The notes: generated by a model not told the origin, from the letters alone. A stretch of 55,642 bases of DNA from Sphingomonas pseudosanguinis (GCF_014196255.1 NZ_JACIDH010000019.1:1-55642), one strand, 5' to 3'. Counted from the stretch's first letter, positions 26,797 through 36,618 are shown. Made by a program: numbers and translations.

Positions 26797-27503
26797 GCCA
26801 GCGCCATCCGCCGCCAGGTCGCGCGCGCGACCAGCGCGCCGATGACCGCATAGGGGATGAGGCCGATCACCCACATGGCGAGCCCCGCCAGCTGCTGATC
26901 GACGACCGGTCCGATCCCGAACGACACGGTCGTCGCCAGATGGCTGGCATAAATGGGTTGGGCGACGAAGGTCAGGATCGCGCCCAGCATCCCCATCTGC
27001 GCCGCCCCCGTCGCGATCAGGGTCAGCGCGACCGGCGGATCGGCGCGGCGGACCGCATCCCAATAGGTCCAGGCAGTGGCAAGCAGGCTGGCCTGCATCG
27101 CCCAATAGAGCAGCTTGTTCGACAGCGCCGCGTCATAGGCGGCGGGCAGATGCCAAAACCACAGGGTGATCGTCGACAGCGCCAGCGCGACCATGGGGGG
27201 CAACGGGGTGCGCACCGGCACCGCGACCGCCAGCAAGGGTGCGGCCACGCCGATCAGCAGCAGATGATGCAGCGTCCGCGCCGAGAACAGCGCCACCGAC
27301 AGCGCGCAGAGCGGTGACAGGAAGACGATCGCGAGTACGCCGATCGCTACCCATCCCGCATGCCGCGCATGCCCGCGCAAACGTATCATCGCCGCCGCCG
27401 CGCCCAGCAGGGCCAGGATCAGGACGGGGTCGCTATTCCATCGCCCCATCCAGGATGCGGCGGTCGGTGCCGACCCGCAATAGCTGCCGAATATGTCGAT
27501 CAT
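26793..27503 (-). CDS. ctaG: Cytochrome c oxidase assembly factor, Caa3/CtaG-type
   Basis: The 236-residue integral membrane protein has about seven hydrophobic segments and the CtaG_Caa3 family pattern: LCALSVALFSARTLHHLLLIGVAAPLL, TLWFWHLPAAYDAAL and VDQQLAGLAMWVIG. Histidine pairs (LHHLL, WHLP) may bind copper. It is needed for assembly of the CuB centre in related oxidases. ATG 27503 follows AAGGGGAC. It overlaps the CopD-like gene by four bases and lies upstream of the oxidase genes but on the other side of DUF2231, so it may have a separate transcript. Confidence 0.86.
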   Translation of the reverse strand: MIDIFGSYCGSAPTAASWMGRWNSDPVLILALLGAAAAMIRLRGHARHAGWVAIGVLAIVFLSPLCALSVALFSARTLHHLLLIGVAAPLLAVAVPVRTPLPPMVALALSTITLWFWHLPAAYDAALSNKLLYWAMQASLLATAWTYWDAVRRADPPVALTLIATGAAQMGMLGAILTFVAQPIYASHLATTVSFGIGPVVDQQLAGLAMWVIGLIPYAVIGALVARATWRRMALA

Positions 27504-27683
27504 GACGTCCCCTTTGGCGGACGAAACGCGCACGTAACGGAGCGGGTCCTTTCTCTAATAAAACGAATTGTTGCTGGTGGAGCCTTCCAACCGATTTCCG
27601 GTTTGCGGTGTCGAGCATCATCGTTTCACATCAGGGGGATCGCGCATGCGGAACGTTGCCACGGCGGCATTGGGACCGATCCG

Positions 27684-28691
27684 GTGATCGACGGCAGAAG
27701 CGTGAGCGGGTTCGCGCTGCGGGTCGTCATCGCCATCGCGCTGGTCGCGCTGGCGCTCTTGGTCTGGCGGCTGCACGACATCCTGTTGCTGGTCTTCGCC
27801 GCCACGCTGGTCGCGGTCATCCTGCATGCGGCGGCGGATACGCTATGCGGGGTGGTACGGCTGCCCCGTTGGCTGGCGCTGGCGCTTTCAGGGCTGATCA
27901 TCGTCGGGATCATCGCCACCGCCGCGACGCTGTTCGGGCATGAGGTCGCCGCGCAGCTGTCCGGCCTGGGCGAGGCCTTGCCGGGCGCATGGGCGACCTT
28001 CGCCAACTGGGTCGGCGAGGATCGGCTGCAATCGGTGATCTCGACGGTGTCGCCCGACGGCGCGACGGTGGCGTCGATCGCCCAGACGACGCTGGGCATG
28101 ATCACCGCCAGCATCACCGGGCTGACGCTGGCGGTGCTGGGCGGCGTGTATCTGGCGGCCGATCCCGGCGGCTATCGCGGCGGCGCGCTCCTCCTGTTGC
28201 CGGAGGCGGCGCGCACGCCGGTCGGCGGGGCGATGCGCGACACTGGACGGGCGCTGCGCAACTGGTTGCTGGCGCAGCTTCTGTCGATGCTGGCGACCTT
28301 CACCGTGGTCTTCATCGGCCTGTCCTTGATCGGCGTGCCCTCCGCGCTCGCGCTCGCCATCGTCGCGGGGCTGCTGGAGTTCATCCCGCTGGTCGGGCCG
28401 TTCCTGGGCGCGGTGCCCGCGCTGCTGATCGCGCTGACCGGCGGGCTCGAACTGTTCCTGTGGACAGCGGGCTTCTTCGTCGTGTGGCAACAGATCGAGG
28501 GCAATGCGCTGGCGCCGCTCGTCATGCGCTATGCGGTGCGGATTCCGCCGGCGGTCACGCTTTTCGCGCTGTTCCTGTTCGGCGGTCTGTTCGGGATCGG
28601 CGGGATCATCCTGGGCGGGCCGCTGACGGTGGCGACCTGGATGATGGTGCGACGACTTTGGATCGACGAACGGGAAAAGGCCGATGTTTGA
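27684..28691 (+). CDS. AI-2E family transporter (PerM-like permease)
   Basis: The protein has about 335 residues if the GTG at 27684 is the start (a nearby GTG at 27702 is also possible; upstream frame is not conserved). It has six to eight hydrophobic segments and the family's block PSALALAIVAGLLEFIPLVGPFLGAVPALLIAL, followed by QQIEGNALAPLVMRYAVRIPPAVTLFALFLFGGLFGIGG. Members export small molecules or Na+/H+; AI-2 export itself is shown only for a few. The 3' end overlaps ndh by eight bases, so they are coupled. Confidence 0.85.
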   Translation: MIDGRSVSGFALRVVIAIALVALALLVWRLHDILLLVFAATLVAVILHAAADTLCGVVRLPRWLALALSGLIIVGIIATAATLFGHEVAAQLSGLGEALPGAWATFANWVGEDRLQSVISTVSPDGATVASIAQTTLGMITASITGLTLAVLGGVYLAADPGGYRGGALLLLPEAARTPVGGAMRDTGRALRNWLLAQLLSMLATFTVVFIGLSLIGVPSALALAIVAGLLEFIPLVGPFLGAVPALLIALTGGLELFLWTAGFFVVWQQIEGNALAPLVMRYAVRIPPAVTLFALFLFGGLFGIGGIILGGPLTVATWMMVRRLWIDEREKADV

Positions 28692-29988
28692 ACAGGACAC
28701 CCCACGCCATGACGCACGCCACCGGGTCGTCATCGTCGGGGGCGGGGTGGCGGGCCTCGACCTGGCCGGGGCGCTCGCGCGCGACACCGGTCTGGCGGTC
28801 ACGCTGATCGACCTGGCGACCGCGCATGTGTGGAAGCCGATGCTGCACAGCATCGCGGCGGGAACGCGCGCCAGCGCCGGGGTCGAGGTGCCCTATGTCG
28901 CACAGGCGCGCCGCCACGGCTTCACCTATGCCGCTGGCCCGGCACTCGACATCGACCGAGCGGCGCGCACCGTCCATGTCGATCGCTTCGTCCTGCACGG
29001 CCGCGACCTGCTGCCCGAGCGGCGCATCGCCTATGACACGCTGGTCCTGGCGGTAGGCAGCGTCGCCGCGCCGTTCGGGGTCGAGGGGGTGGAGGCGCAT
29101 GCCCGCCATATCGACACGCTGATCGAGGCGCAGAACTTTCAGGCCGATCTCCTCCCCCGGCTGGTCGAGGCGGCGCATGCCGGCCGCCAGCTGCGCATCG
29201 CCATCGTCGGCGGCGGCGCGACGGGCGTACAGTTTGCCGCCGAGCTGCTGCAGATGGCCGACATCGCGGGCGGCTATGGCCTGAACGATTCGCGCGCGAC
29301 GCTCGACGTGACGCTGGTCGATCGCGGCCCGCGCCTGTTGCCCGCCTTTCCCGAGACCGTGTCCGCCGCCGCCCGGGCACGGCTGGAGGGTCTGGGCGTC
29401 CATGTCCGCACCGATGTGAAGGTCGTCGCGGTCGACGAACAGGGTCTGCGGCTGGACGATGGCGCGATCCCCGCCGACATGACGGTCTGGGCGGCGGGGG
29501 TGCAGGCCGCGCCGCTGGCCAAGTCGCTCACGTCGCTGACGCAGGATCAATCCGGGCGGCTGTGCATCGACCGCCATTGCCGATCCGTCGACGACCCCGC
29601 GATCTTCGCGATCGGCGACTGCGCCTCGCTGACGCCACAAGGCGAGGAGCGACCGCTCCCCCCCACCGCGCAGATCGCCTATCAACAGGCGGTCTATCTG
29701 GGCCGCCACCTGCCCGCGATGCTGGCGGGCAAAGAGGCTCCGCCCTTCCGCCACCGCGACTTCGGCGCGCTGGTGAAGCTGGGCGAATATGACGGCTATG
29801 CCGATCTGGGGAAGTTCGGCATTTCGTCGGGTGTCATTCGCGGGCGGCTGGCGCGGCTGGGGCACGAGATGCTCTATCGCCGCCATCAGATGCGGCTGCA
29901 TGGCCGGGCGGCGGTGCTGCGGCTGTGGCTGGCGGACCGGCTGACATCGTCGATCCGGCCCGATGACCGGGTGGCCAAGGGCGACTGA
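28684..29988 (+). CDS. ndh: Type II NADH:quinone oxidoreductase (NDH-2)
   Basis: A 434-residue flavoprotein that oxidises NADH and reduces quinone without pumping protons. The FAD motif is VVIVGGGVAGLDLAGAL near the N-terminus, the NADH-binding motif is RIAIVGGGATGVQFAAEL at mid-chain, and the second FAD contact is AIFAIGDCASL. The YQQAVYLGRHLPAML block and amphipathic C-terminus match membrane-peripheral NDH-2 enzymes. ATG 28684 lies within the end of the permease gene. It would feed the quinone pool used by the bd oxidase and by the cytochrome c branch in this window. A strong hairpin follows. Confidence 0.9.
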   Translation: MFEQDTPRHDARHRVVIVGGGVAGLDLAGALARDTGLAVTLIDLATAHVWKPMLHSIAAGTRASAGVEVPYVAQARRHGFTYAAGPALDIDRAARTVHVDRFVLHGRDLLPERRIAYDTLVLAVGSVAAPFGVEGVEAHARHIDTLIEAQNFQADLLPRLVEAAHAGRQLRIAIVGGGATGVQFAAELLQMADIAGGYGLNDSRATLDVTLVDRGPRLLPAFPETVSAAARARLEGLGVHVRTDVKVVAVDEQGLRLDDGAIPADMTVWAAGVQAAPLAKSLTSLTQDQSGRLCIDRHCRSVDDPAIFAIGDCASLTPQGEERPLPPTAQIAYQQAVYLGRHLPAMLAGKEAPPFRHRDFGALVKLGEYDGYADLGKFGISSGVIRGRLARLGHEMLYRRHQMRLHGRAAVLRLWLADRLTSSIRPDDRVAKGD

Positions 29989-29991
29989 CCG

Positions 29992-30024
29992 CCCGGCACG
30001 GCCCCCGGCCGGAGCCGTGCCGGG
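29992..30024. terminator. Bidirectional hairpin between ndh and TonB receptor
   Basis: CCCGGCACGGC (29992-30002) and GCCGTGCCGGG (30014-30024) form a perfect 11-bp stem with an 11-base loop between the convergent 3' ends of ndh and the receptor gene. There is no T-run, but size and place suggest termination on both strands. Confidence 0.6.
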
Positions 30025-30030
30025 GATGGA

Positions 30031-32277
30031 TCAGAAGCGGGCGCGCAACCCCGCCAGCGCCAGTCGCGGTGCGCCCGGCCGCGCGCCGGCGGGCGAGAAG
30101 GCGACATTGTAGCGGTCGTCGAACAGATTCTGCACGGTCGCATAGGCGCTGATACCGGGCACCAGATCGACCTCGCCCGCCAGATCGACGACGGTGCGGG
30201 CATCGATCCGCTCCGCCGCCGGGATGGCGCCCGATCCAGCAAAGCCGCGCGTCGCGCTGACATGATTGGCGGTCGCGGTCAGCCGCGCGGGGCCGGCATC
30301 GATCCCGGCGGTCAGCGTCAGCTGGTGCGGCGGCAGATAGGGCAGCCGGTCGCCGCGCGTCACGTTGCCGAAATAGCTGCTGACGAAGCTCGTATCGAAC
30401 CGCGCCCGGGTATAGGTATAGGCCACCGCCAGCGGCGCGCGCCATCCGCCACCCAGTTTCAGGTCATAGCCGCCCGACACTTCGACGCCGCGCGCGTCCG
30501 CCTTGCCGCCGCTGAACTGGTCGCCCAGGTCGCAGGTCACCCCGGTCGAGGCGGTGCAGGTGCCGACCAGATTGTTGTAGTCGTTGAGGAAGCCGATCGC
30601 CTCCAGCCGCCAGTCGCTCTGGCCCAGCCGCACCCCCGCCTCGTAATTCCACGAGGTTTCGGGATCGATCGTCGATCCGGGTGCGGGGGCGGCGAAGCCG
30701 CGGTGGACGCCGCCGACCAGGCTGACCACCTCGCCCAGCCGCACCGTCGCGCCGATGCCGGGAATCCAGACATCGACCCGGCGGCGGACATTGGCGGTCG
30801 GGGTCGCCCGCGTCACGTCGCCCAGCGCCCAGCGCGTCTGTTCCAGCTGAATCGTCTCATAGCGCAGTCCCGGGGTCAGCACGACCGGACCGGCGGTGAT
30901 CCGGTCCTGCGCGAAAAAGGCCCAGGCACGCGCGTCGCCGCGCCGGTTGTCCTGGGTGCCGCGCACGCCGGTGGTGGTCCGCACCATGCGGCCATCGACC
31001 ATGCGATAGCGATCCTCCTGTTGCAGCCGATCCTCGAAATCCTCGTGGTAGCGCGCCGACAGCTCCAGCCGGTGCGCGACCGCGCCGGTGGTGAAGTCCG
31101 CGCCCAGCACCGACTGGATGCCCGTGCTCTGATACAGGCGATTATTGTCGCGCACGCGCAGCGCACCCGTCCGGCCGACATAGCCCGGCGCGCCGACGAT
31201 ATCGGCAAAGGCCAGCGGATTGGCCGCCGGGTTCGCCAGCACATCGGCCATCGAGGTCCAACCGGTGTTCGCCGCGTTGCGCACGTCCTGCAACTTGTAC
31301 CAGGACCGCGCGGTGTCGGTGCGATAGGCGACCGTCGTCAGGTCCAGCGCCTGGCCGATGCGCGAGCGCCAGGTCAGCTGATAGCTGCTGTGCCCGACAT
31401 TCATCACGTCGCGCTGGCTGGCATTGTAGCGGCGATCGGGATCGCCGGCGAAATCGGCGAGCGACAGGCCGAGATAGGTCTCGTCGCTGCGTTCGTCATA
31501 GGTCTGATATTTGAACTCGACGATGTGCCGCCCGTCGCTGGAGCGCAGCCCCGCCTTGGCGACGACATCGTTGATTCGAAAGCCGGTCAGGCCGCCTATG
31601 TCGATCCGCTTGAAGCCATCGGAGCGTTCGTACAGCCCCTCGACCATCGCCCCCGCCTCCAGCCCCGCACCCAGCGCCTGCCAGCCGCCCAGCGCGCCGT
31701 GCAACCGCGCGCCGCCATAATTGCCCGCCAGTATCTCACCCCGGCCGCTCATCTCCCCCACCGGCTTGTCCGAGATCGGCGTCGAGAAGAAGCCCAGCGC
31801 GCCGCCGATCGTCGAGGGGCCATATTTGATCGCGGCGGGGCCCTTGGCCACCTCCACGCCGACCATGCGCGCGACACGCGGGAAATAATAGGCGGCGGGC
31901 GCGGCATAGGGCGCGGGTGCGGCGAGCACGCCGTCCTCCATCACCACGATCCGCGCGCTGCGATCGGTGCCCGAGCCGCGAATACCGATATTGGGCCGCA
32001 GCCCCAGCCCGTCCTCCTCCTGCAGGGTCACGCCCGGCACCTGACGAAGCACGCGGTTGATGTCGCCATAGGAAAAGGTGCGGAGCTGCTCTTCGTCCAG
32101 GCGGTGGACCGAGCCGCCCGCCTTGTCGGCGTCCTCCCGGTTGGCGGTGACGACGATGCCGCCCAGCGGATCGCTGTCGGTCACGGGATCGGCACCATGC
32201 GCCATGGCGGGTGCGGACATCATCGCGCACCAGGCGAGGACGCCCAGACTGACGGCTTGCATTTTGATCTGCATCAC
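30031..32277 (-). CDS. TonB-dependent receptor, ferric-siderophore (FecA/CirA) type
   Basis: The 748-residue receptor has a signal peptide (about 1-26, PAMAHG), a TonB box GIVVTANRE, and a plug domain with VPGVTLQEEDGLGLRPNIGIRGSG and KGPAAIKYGPSTIGGALGF, which is typical of FecA-like ferric-chelate receptors. The barrel ends in LALAGLRARF. A Fur-box-like site 40 bp before the start supports iron control. No FecIR-type sigma/anti-sigma pair is next to it and there is no N-terminal signalling domain, so regulation is probably by Fur alone. Exact substrate unknown. Confidence 0.88.
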   Translation of the reverse strand: MMQIKMQAVSLGVLAWCAMMSAPAMAHGADPVTDSDPLGGIVVTANREDADKAGGSVHRLDEEQLRTFSYGDINRVLRQVPGVTLQEEDGLGLRPNIGIRGSGTDRSARIVVMEDGVLAAPAPYAAPAAYYFPRVARMVGVEVAKGPAAIKYGPSTIGGALGFFSTPISDKPVGEMSGRGEILAGNYGGARLHGALGGWQALGAGLEAGAMVEGLYERSDGFKRIDIGGLTGFRINDVVAKAGLRSSDGRHIVEFKYQTYDERSDETYLGLSLADFAGDPDRRYNASQRDVMNVGHSSYQLTWRSRIGQALDLTTVAYRTDTARSWYKLQDVRNAANTGWTSMADVLANPAANPLAFADIVGAPGYVGRTGALRVRDNNRLYQSTGIQSVLGADFTTGAVAHRLELSARYHEDFEDRLQQEDRYRMVDGRMVRTTTGVRGTQDNRRGDARAWAFFAQDRITAGPVVLTPGLRYETIQLEQTRWALGDVTRATPTANVRRRVDVWIPGIGATVRLGEVVSLVGGVHRGFAAPAPGSTIDPETSWNYEAGVRLGQSDWRLEAIGFLNDYNNLVGTCTASTGVTCDLGDQFSGGKADARGVEVSGGYDLKLGGGWRAPLAVAYTYTRARFDTSFVSSYFGNVTRGDRLPYLPPHQLTLTAGIDAGPARLTATANHVSATRGFAGSGAIPAAERIDARTVVDLAGEVDLVPGISAYATVQNLFDDRYNVAFSPAGARPGAPRLALAGLRARF

Positions 32278-32315
32278 ATTCCCCTTTGCTCTTGCCGCAG
32301 CGGCTAGAAGGAAAT

Positions 32316-32334
32316 GCGAGTCACTATCAATATC
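32316..32334 (-). promoter_or_regulatory. Fur-box-like site
   Basis: On the minus strand, GATATTGATAGTGACTCGC matches the 19-bp Fur consensus (GATAATGATAATCATTATC) at about 13 positions, best in the left half. It lies about 40 bp upstream of the ferric-siderophore receptor start, the right place to block its promoter when iron is plentiful. Confidence 0.55.
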
Positions 32335-32382
32335 AGTTTTGTGTTGTTTTGTTGCCTGCGGAATAAGTGTCTGGCTTTGCGG

Positions 32383-32535
32383 CTATTCCCGTTCGTTCGC
32401 CGTCGCCTGCGGATCGCTGCCATCCTTGCGCAGTGCCGCCGGACCGTCGTCCAGCCCCCGCGCCTGCGCCTTGCGCCGCTTCAGATTCTCGCGCAGCGCC
32501 GCTGCCAGCCGCTCGGCCTTTTCATCTTTTGCCAT
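32383..32535 (-). CDS. Small conserved-type basic protein
   Basis: A 50-residue protein starting MAKDEKAERLAAALRENLKRRKAQARG. Its charged, helical N-terminus and disordered tail resemble small uncharacterised proteins of sphingomonads. It starts at ATG 32535, with more upstream in-frame ATGs that are less likely. No known domain; function unassigned. It lies between the iron receptor and tRNA-Thr. Confidence 0.6.
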   Translation of the reverse strand: MAKDEKAERLAAALRENLKRRKAQARGLDDGPAALRKDGSDPQATANERE

Positions 32536-32620
32536 GATGATTTGCATAATCCGACGATCCAGCGCTTGACAATGTCCCGCCAATCGTCTCTAGGCGCGCT
32601 TCCCGCGTTGAGACGCGAGT

Positions 32621-32695
<75 letters not shown>

Positions 32696-32816
32696 TTCTC
32701 CCCATCACTTCCCCTAAAGGGGTCCCCGCCCCCTAAGGGCGCGGAATTGGGGAGCTTTCCGCCCCCCACGCAAAACTTGGTTGGGATCGTTTCGCCGGCT
32801 CGCTAGCTATGGTCGG

Positions 32817-34109
32817 ATGAGACTCCGTTTTTCCTTTGGGGTGCAGGTGTTCGTCGGCATGGCCGTGGGCCTGCTGCTCGGCCTGCTCGCCCGGTCGCAG
32901 GGGCTGGCCGGCCTGGCCGAAGCGCTGCGCATCGTCGGCGAAAGCTTCGTGCAGTTGCTCAAGGTGCTGGTGGTGCCGCTGGTGTTCACCGCCATCGTCG
33001 CCTCGATCGCCGCCTTGCGCGACCTGAACAATGCCGCGCGGCTGGTCGCCGCCACCTTCATCTGGTTCGCCATCACCGCGCTGATCGCGGTCACCATCGG
33101 GCTGACGCTGGGCACGGTGCTGCAACCCGGCCTGCATGCCGGCGTCGCGCCAGGCAGCGCGGTGCGGCCCGACACCGCCGGCTCGTGGCTCGACTTCCTG
33201 CGCGGGCTGATCCCGTCCAACATCCTGGGCCTGTCCGCCTCGACCAGCGCGGGCGATGGCGGCGCGCTCAAGACAGGCCTGTCGTTCAACATTCTCCAGA
33301 TCATCGTCATGGCGGTCGCGATCGGCGTCGCCGCCGTGCGCGTCGGCGACAAGGGCGAGAGCTTCCTGTCGTTCAACGCCTCGGCGCTCGCCATCTTCCG
33401 GCGTATCCTGTCCTGGGTGATCCGGCTGACTCCGATCGGCTCGGGCGCGCTCTTGGGCAATGCGATCGTGCGCTATGGCTGGCAGTCGCTCTCCGCGCTC
33501 GGCAGCTTTGCGCTGGCGGTCTATATCGGGCTCGGCCTCGTGCTGTTCGTCGTCTATCCGCTGCTGCTGCTCGCCAATGGCATGTCTCCCAAGCGCTTCT
33601 ATGCCGCCGCCTGGCCCGCCATCCAGCTGGGCTTCGTGTCGCGCTCGTCGATCGCCACCCTGCCCGTCACCGAGGACGCGGTCGAGCGCCGGCTGGGCGT
33701 GCCGCGCGCCTATTCGGCCTTTGCCGTGCCCTTCGCCGCGACGACCAAGATGGACGGATGCGCCGCCATCTATCCCGCCATTTCCGCCTTGTTCGTCGCG
33801 CAATATTATGGCCTGCCGCTGCATGTCGGCGATTACGTGCTGATCGTGCTGGTGTCGGTGCTGGGCTCGGCGGCGACGGCGGGGCTGACCGGGGCGGTCG
33901 TTATGCTGACGCTGACGCTGTCCACGCTGGGCCTGCCGCTGGAGGGCGCCGGGCTATTGCTCGCCATCGATCCGATCCTCGACATGGGGCGCACCGCGAT
34001 CAACGTCGCGGGCCAGGCGCTGGTCCCGACCATCGTCGCGCACCGTGCCGGCCTGATCGAAGACACGCCCCCTGCGGACCGCTTGCCGGAGGTGCCGCAA
34101 ACAGGGTAA
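32817..34109 (+). CDS. Dicarboxylate/amino acid:cation symporter (DAACS family)
   Basis: The 430-residue carrier has the glutamate/aspartate transporter fold: an N-terminal FGVQVFVGMAVGLLLGLL helix, FVQLLKVLVVPLVFTAIV, the HP1-like SRSSIATLPVTEDAVERRLGV, and the NMDGT-type ATTKMDGCAAIYP with the C-terminal VGSAATAGLTGAVVMLTLTLSTLGLP and GRTAINVAGQAL. It imports dicarboxylates or acidic/neutral amino acids with Na+ or H+. The substrate (dctA-like versus gltP-like) cannot be fixed. It starts at 32817, 121 bp after tRNA-Thr, and is followed by a PBP gene. Confidence 0.87.
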   Translation: MRLRFSFGVQVFVGMAVGLLLGLLARSQGLAGLAEALRIVGESFVQLLKVLVVPLVFTAIVASIAALRDLNNAARLVAATFIWFAITALIAVTIGLTLGTVLQPGLHAGVAPGSAVRPDTAGSWLDFLRGLIPSNILGLSASTSAGDGGALKTGLSFNILQIIVMAVAIGVAAVRVGDKGESFLSFNASALAIFRRILSWVIRLTPIGSGALLGNAIVRYGWQSLSALGSFALAVYIGLGLVLFVVYPLLLLANGMSPKRFYAAAWPAIQLGFVSRSSIATLPVTEDAVERRLGVPRAYSAFAVPFAATTKMDGCAAIYPAISALFVAQYYGLPLHVGDYVLIVLVSVLGSAATAGLTGAVVMLTLTLSTLGLPLEGAGLLLAIDPILDMGRTAINVAGQALVPTIVAHRAGLIEDTPPADRLPEVPQTG

Positions 34110-34156
34110 ACACGGGGCCATGCTTGCGCTCGGTGTTCTGGTAAAGTAATACACGA

Positions 34157-36292
34157 GTGGCCGACCGCCGGAACCCTGTGATGCGCCCCGACCCGTTCAA
34201 TCCCGACCGTATGCCGATCGACCGCCCCTATGAGCCGGTCGGGCATCATTATCCGCTTTATGATGCGGAGACGCAGAGCTGGTCTTTCGGCCCCGACGAA
34301 GAGGAGCCGACGCCCGGCCGGCCGCGTCGCCAGATCCGCTGGGGCCGGTGGATCACGCGCGGGCTGGGCGTGGGGATCATCCTGCTGGTCATCGCGGTCA
34401 TCTGGCTGGCGATCACGGCACCGTTGTCGCGCTCGCTCCAGCCGCCGACGCCGCCCTCGATCACGCTGACCGCCGATGACGGCACGCCGATCGCGCGGCG
34501 CGGCGCGATCATCGGCGCGCCGGTCGACGCCGCCAAGCTGCCCCCGCATGTGCGCGAGGCGTTCTTCGCGATCGAGGACCGGCGCTTCTATTCGCACTGG
34601 GGCATCGACCCGCGCGGCATCCTGCGCGCCGCCTGGCACAATCTCGGCTCGGGCGGGGTGCGCGAGGGCGGATCGACCATCACCCAGCAGCTGGCGAAGA
34701 ACGCATTCCTCGATTCCGACCGCACCGCCGGTCGCAAGATCCGCGAGGCGATGATCGCGCTGTGGCTGGAGGCGTGGCTGACCAAGGACGAGATCCTCTC
34801 GCGCTATCTGTCGAACGTCTATTTCGGCGACAATGTGTATGGACTGACCGCCGCGTCGAAACATTATTTCGGGCGGACGCCGGACAAGCTGAACATTGGT
34901 CAGGCGGCGATGCTGGCCGGGCTGGTCAAGGCGCCGTCGCGGCTGGCGCCGACCAGCAATCTGAAGGGCGCGAGGGCGCGGCAGGCGGTCGTGATCGGCG
35001 CGATGGAGGATGCCGGCTTCCTGACCAAGGCGGAGGCCGATGCGGTGCAGCCGCAGCGCGTCCTCGCCGCCAGACCGGAAACGCTGCCCTCGGGCACCTA
35101 TTTCGCAGACTGGGTCCTGCCCGAGGCGCGCGACCAGGCGGGTGAGATCAAGACCGAGGCGACCGTCCAGACGACGCTCAATCCACGCCTGCAACGCATC
35201 GCCGAGCGGACGGTGCGCAGCGCCGGCCTGCGCGAGGCGCAGGTCGCGCTGGTCGCGATGCGCCCCGACGGCCGCGTCGTCGCGATGGTCGGCGGCAAGG
35301 ATTATTCCAAGAGCCCGTTCAACCGCGCCACCCAGGCGCGGCGTCAGCCGGGCTCCGCGTTCAAGCTGTTCGTCTATCTGGCGGCGCTGCGTTCGGGCAT
35401 GACGCCGGACTCGACCATCGAGGACGAACCGGTCGACATCGCCGGGTGGAAGCCGCGCAACAGCGACGGCCGCTATCTGGGCAAGATCACGCTGCGCCAG
35501 GCCTTCGCGCGCTCGTCCAACGTGGCGGCGGCGCGGTTGACCCAGGCGGTCGGCGTGAAGGCGGTGACCAAGGCGGCGCGCGATCTGGGCATCTCCACCC
35601 CCATCGCCAATGAGGCGACGATCGGTCTGGGCACCTCGACCGTCAGCCTGCTGGAGCTGACCGCCGCCTATGCCGCGGTCGCCAATGAAAGCTATCCGGT
35701 CGCGCCGCATGGCCTGACCGATGTCCGCGAAAAGGGTTGGTATCAGTCGCTCACCGACCGCAAGACCGGCTTTTCCTCGGCGGTGCATGACGGGATGCTC
35801 GACCTGCTGTCCGCCTCGATCAAGTCGGGCACCGGGCGGCAGGCGATGCTGACCGTCGATGCTTACGGCAAGACCGGCACGACGCAGGACTCACGCGACG
35901 CGCTGTTCGTCGGCTTCGCACGCGACCTGGTGGTGGGCGTGTGGGTCGGCAATGACGACAACACCCCCAATCCCGGCCTGTCGGGCGGCGGCGTGCCCGC
36001 GCGCATCTGGCGCGCGTTCATGCAATCCGCGCTCGACATCCCGCCGGTGGCGGCACCCGTGGTGCAGGAAGAGGTCGACCCCGATGCCTATGCCAACGGC
36101 GTGGACGAAGAGGTGATGCCCGCCCCCGCCGATCCGGTCGGCGAGATCATCCAGGGTCTGGGGCTGGACCTGCGCACCGGTGACGACGGATCGATCACCG
36201 TCGGCCCCGGCCGCCGCCGCCCCGAACGCGCCGGCCCCGGCCCCGACGACCGCCGCCCGCCCGACGAACGCTATGAGGGCGAGGGGGAGTAG
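34157..36292 (+). CDS. mrcA: Class A penicillin-binding protein 1A (transglycosylase/transpeptidase)
   Basis: The protein has up to 711 residues; GTG 34157 opens the frame, and ATG 34181 is a slightly shorter alternative. A short cytosolic part is followed by one membrane anchor (about 70-95), the GT51 glycosyltransferase domain (EDRRFYSHWGIDPRGI with the catalytic Glu, GGSTITQQLAKN) and the transpeptidase domain, where the active-site Ser is in QPGSAFKLF, SSN in RSSNVAAAR and the KTG triad in AYGKTGTTQD. It polymerises and crosslinks peptidoglycan in the periplasm. The C-terminus has an acidic, Pro/Arg-rich low-complexity tail of about 60 residues after the catalytic domain. Its nearness to the DAACS gene looks incidental. 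Confidence 0.93.
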   Translation: MADRRNPVMRPDPFNPDRMPIDRPYEPVGHHYPLYDAETQSWSFGPDEEEPTPGRPRRQIRWGRWITRGLGVGIILLVIAVIWLAITAPLSRSLQPPTPPSITLTADDGTPIARRGAIIGAPVDAAKLPPHVREAFFAIEDRRFYSHWGIDPRGILRAAWHNLGSGGVREGGSTITQQLAKNAFLDSDRTAGRKIREAMIALWLEAWLTKDEILSRYLSNVYFGDNVYGLTAASKHYFGRTPDKLNIGQAAMLAGLVKAPSRLAPTSNLKGARARQAVVIGAMEDAGFLTKAEADAVQPQRVLAARPETLPSGTYFADWVLPEARDQAGEIKTEATVQTTLNPRLQRIAERTVRSAGLREAQVALVAMRPDGRVVAMVGGKDYSKSPFNRATQARRQPGSAFKLFVYLAALRSGMTPDSTIEDEPVDIAGWKPRNSDGRYLGKITLRQAFARSSNVAAARLTQAVGVKAVTKAARDLGISTPIANEATIGLGTSTVSLLELTAAYAAVANESYPVAPHGLTDVREKGWYQSLTDRKTGFSSAVHDGMLDLLSASIKSGTGRQAMLTVDAYGKTGTTQDSRDALFVGFARDLVVGVWVGNDDNTPNPGLSGGGVPARIWRAFMQSALDIPPVAAPVVQEEVDPDAYANGVDEEVMPAPADPVGEIIQGLGLDLRTGDDGSITVGPGRRRPERAGPGPDDRRPPDERYEGEGE

Positions 36293-36378
36293 CGAACGCT
36301 CTCGGGCTGGAGACGTTTTTTCTTCGCGGCTTTGCGTGATGCCATTTGATGTTCACGCGAAGCCACGAAAAGGTTTCG

Positions 36379-36618
36379 TTCGCGCAGAGGCGCGGAGAAC
36401 TTTGCGAAACCAGGCCGGCATTTCCATTCTTCCTCCCCTGCAAGGGGAGGTGGCAGGCCGAAGGCCTGACGGAGGGGTGTAACCGCTCGCGCGCGTTCCA
36501 TTCCCTGCGATCGGGGACACCCCTCCACCATGCTGCGCATGGTCCCCCTCCCCTTGCAGGGGAGGAATTAGAGGCCAACTCGCACATCCTCTCTGTGTCC
36601 TCCGCGCCTCTGTGCGAA
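36379..36618. repeat. Inverted 19-bp repeats flanking a palindromic element
   Basis: The 523-bp gap between the PBP gene and the SulP gene (36293-36815) has no gene. TTCGCGCAGAGGCGCGGAG at 36379-36397 reappears in inverse orientation (one base changed) at 36600-36618. Between them sits the nested palindrome of 36427-36569. The arrangement looks like a small non-autonomous repeat inserted in, or bounded by, an older repeat. Confidence 0.6.
36427..36569. repeat. Nested palindromic repeat element, copy 1
   Basis: The element begins and ends with a local palindrome (CCTCCCCTGCAAGGGGAGG and CCTCCCCTTGCAGGGGAGG). Inside is another arm pair, GGAGGGGTGT / GACACCCCTCC. The whole 143 bp can fold as one long hairpin whose tips fold again. 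A close relative is at 46052-46169 after pepN. It carries no coding sequence. Confidence 0.85.
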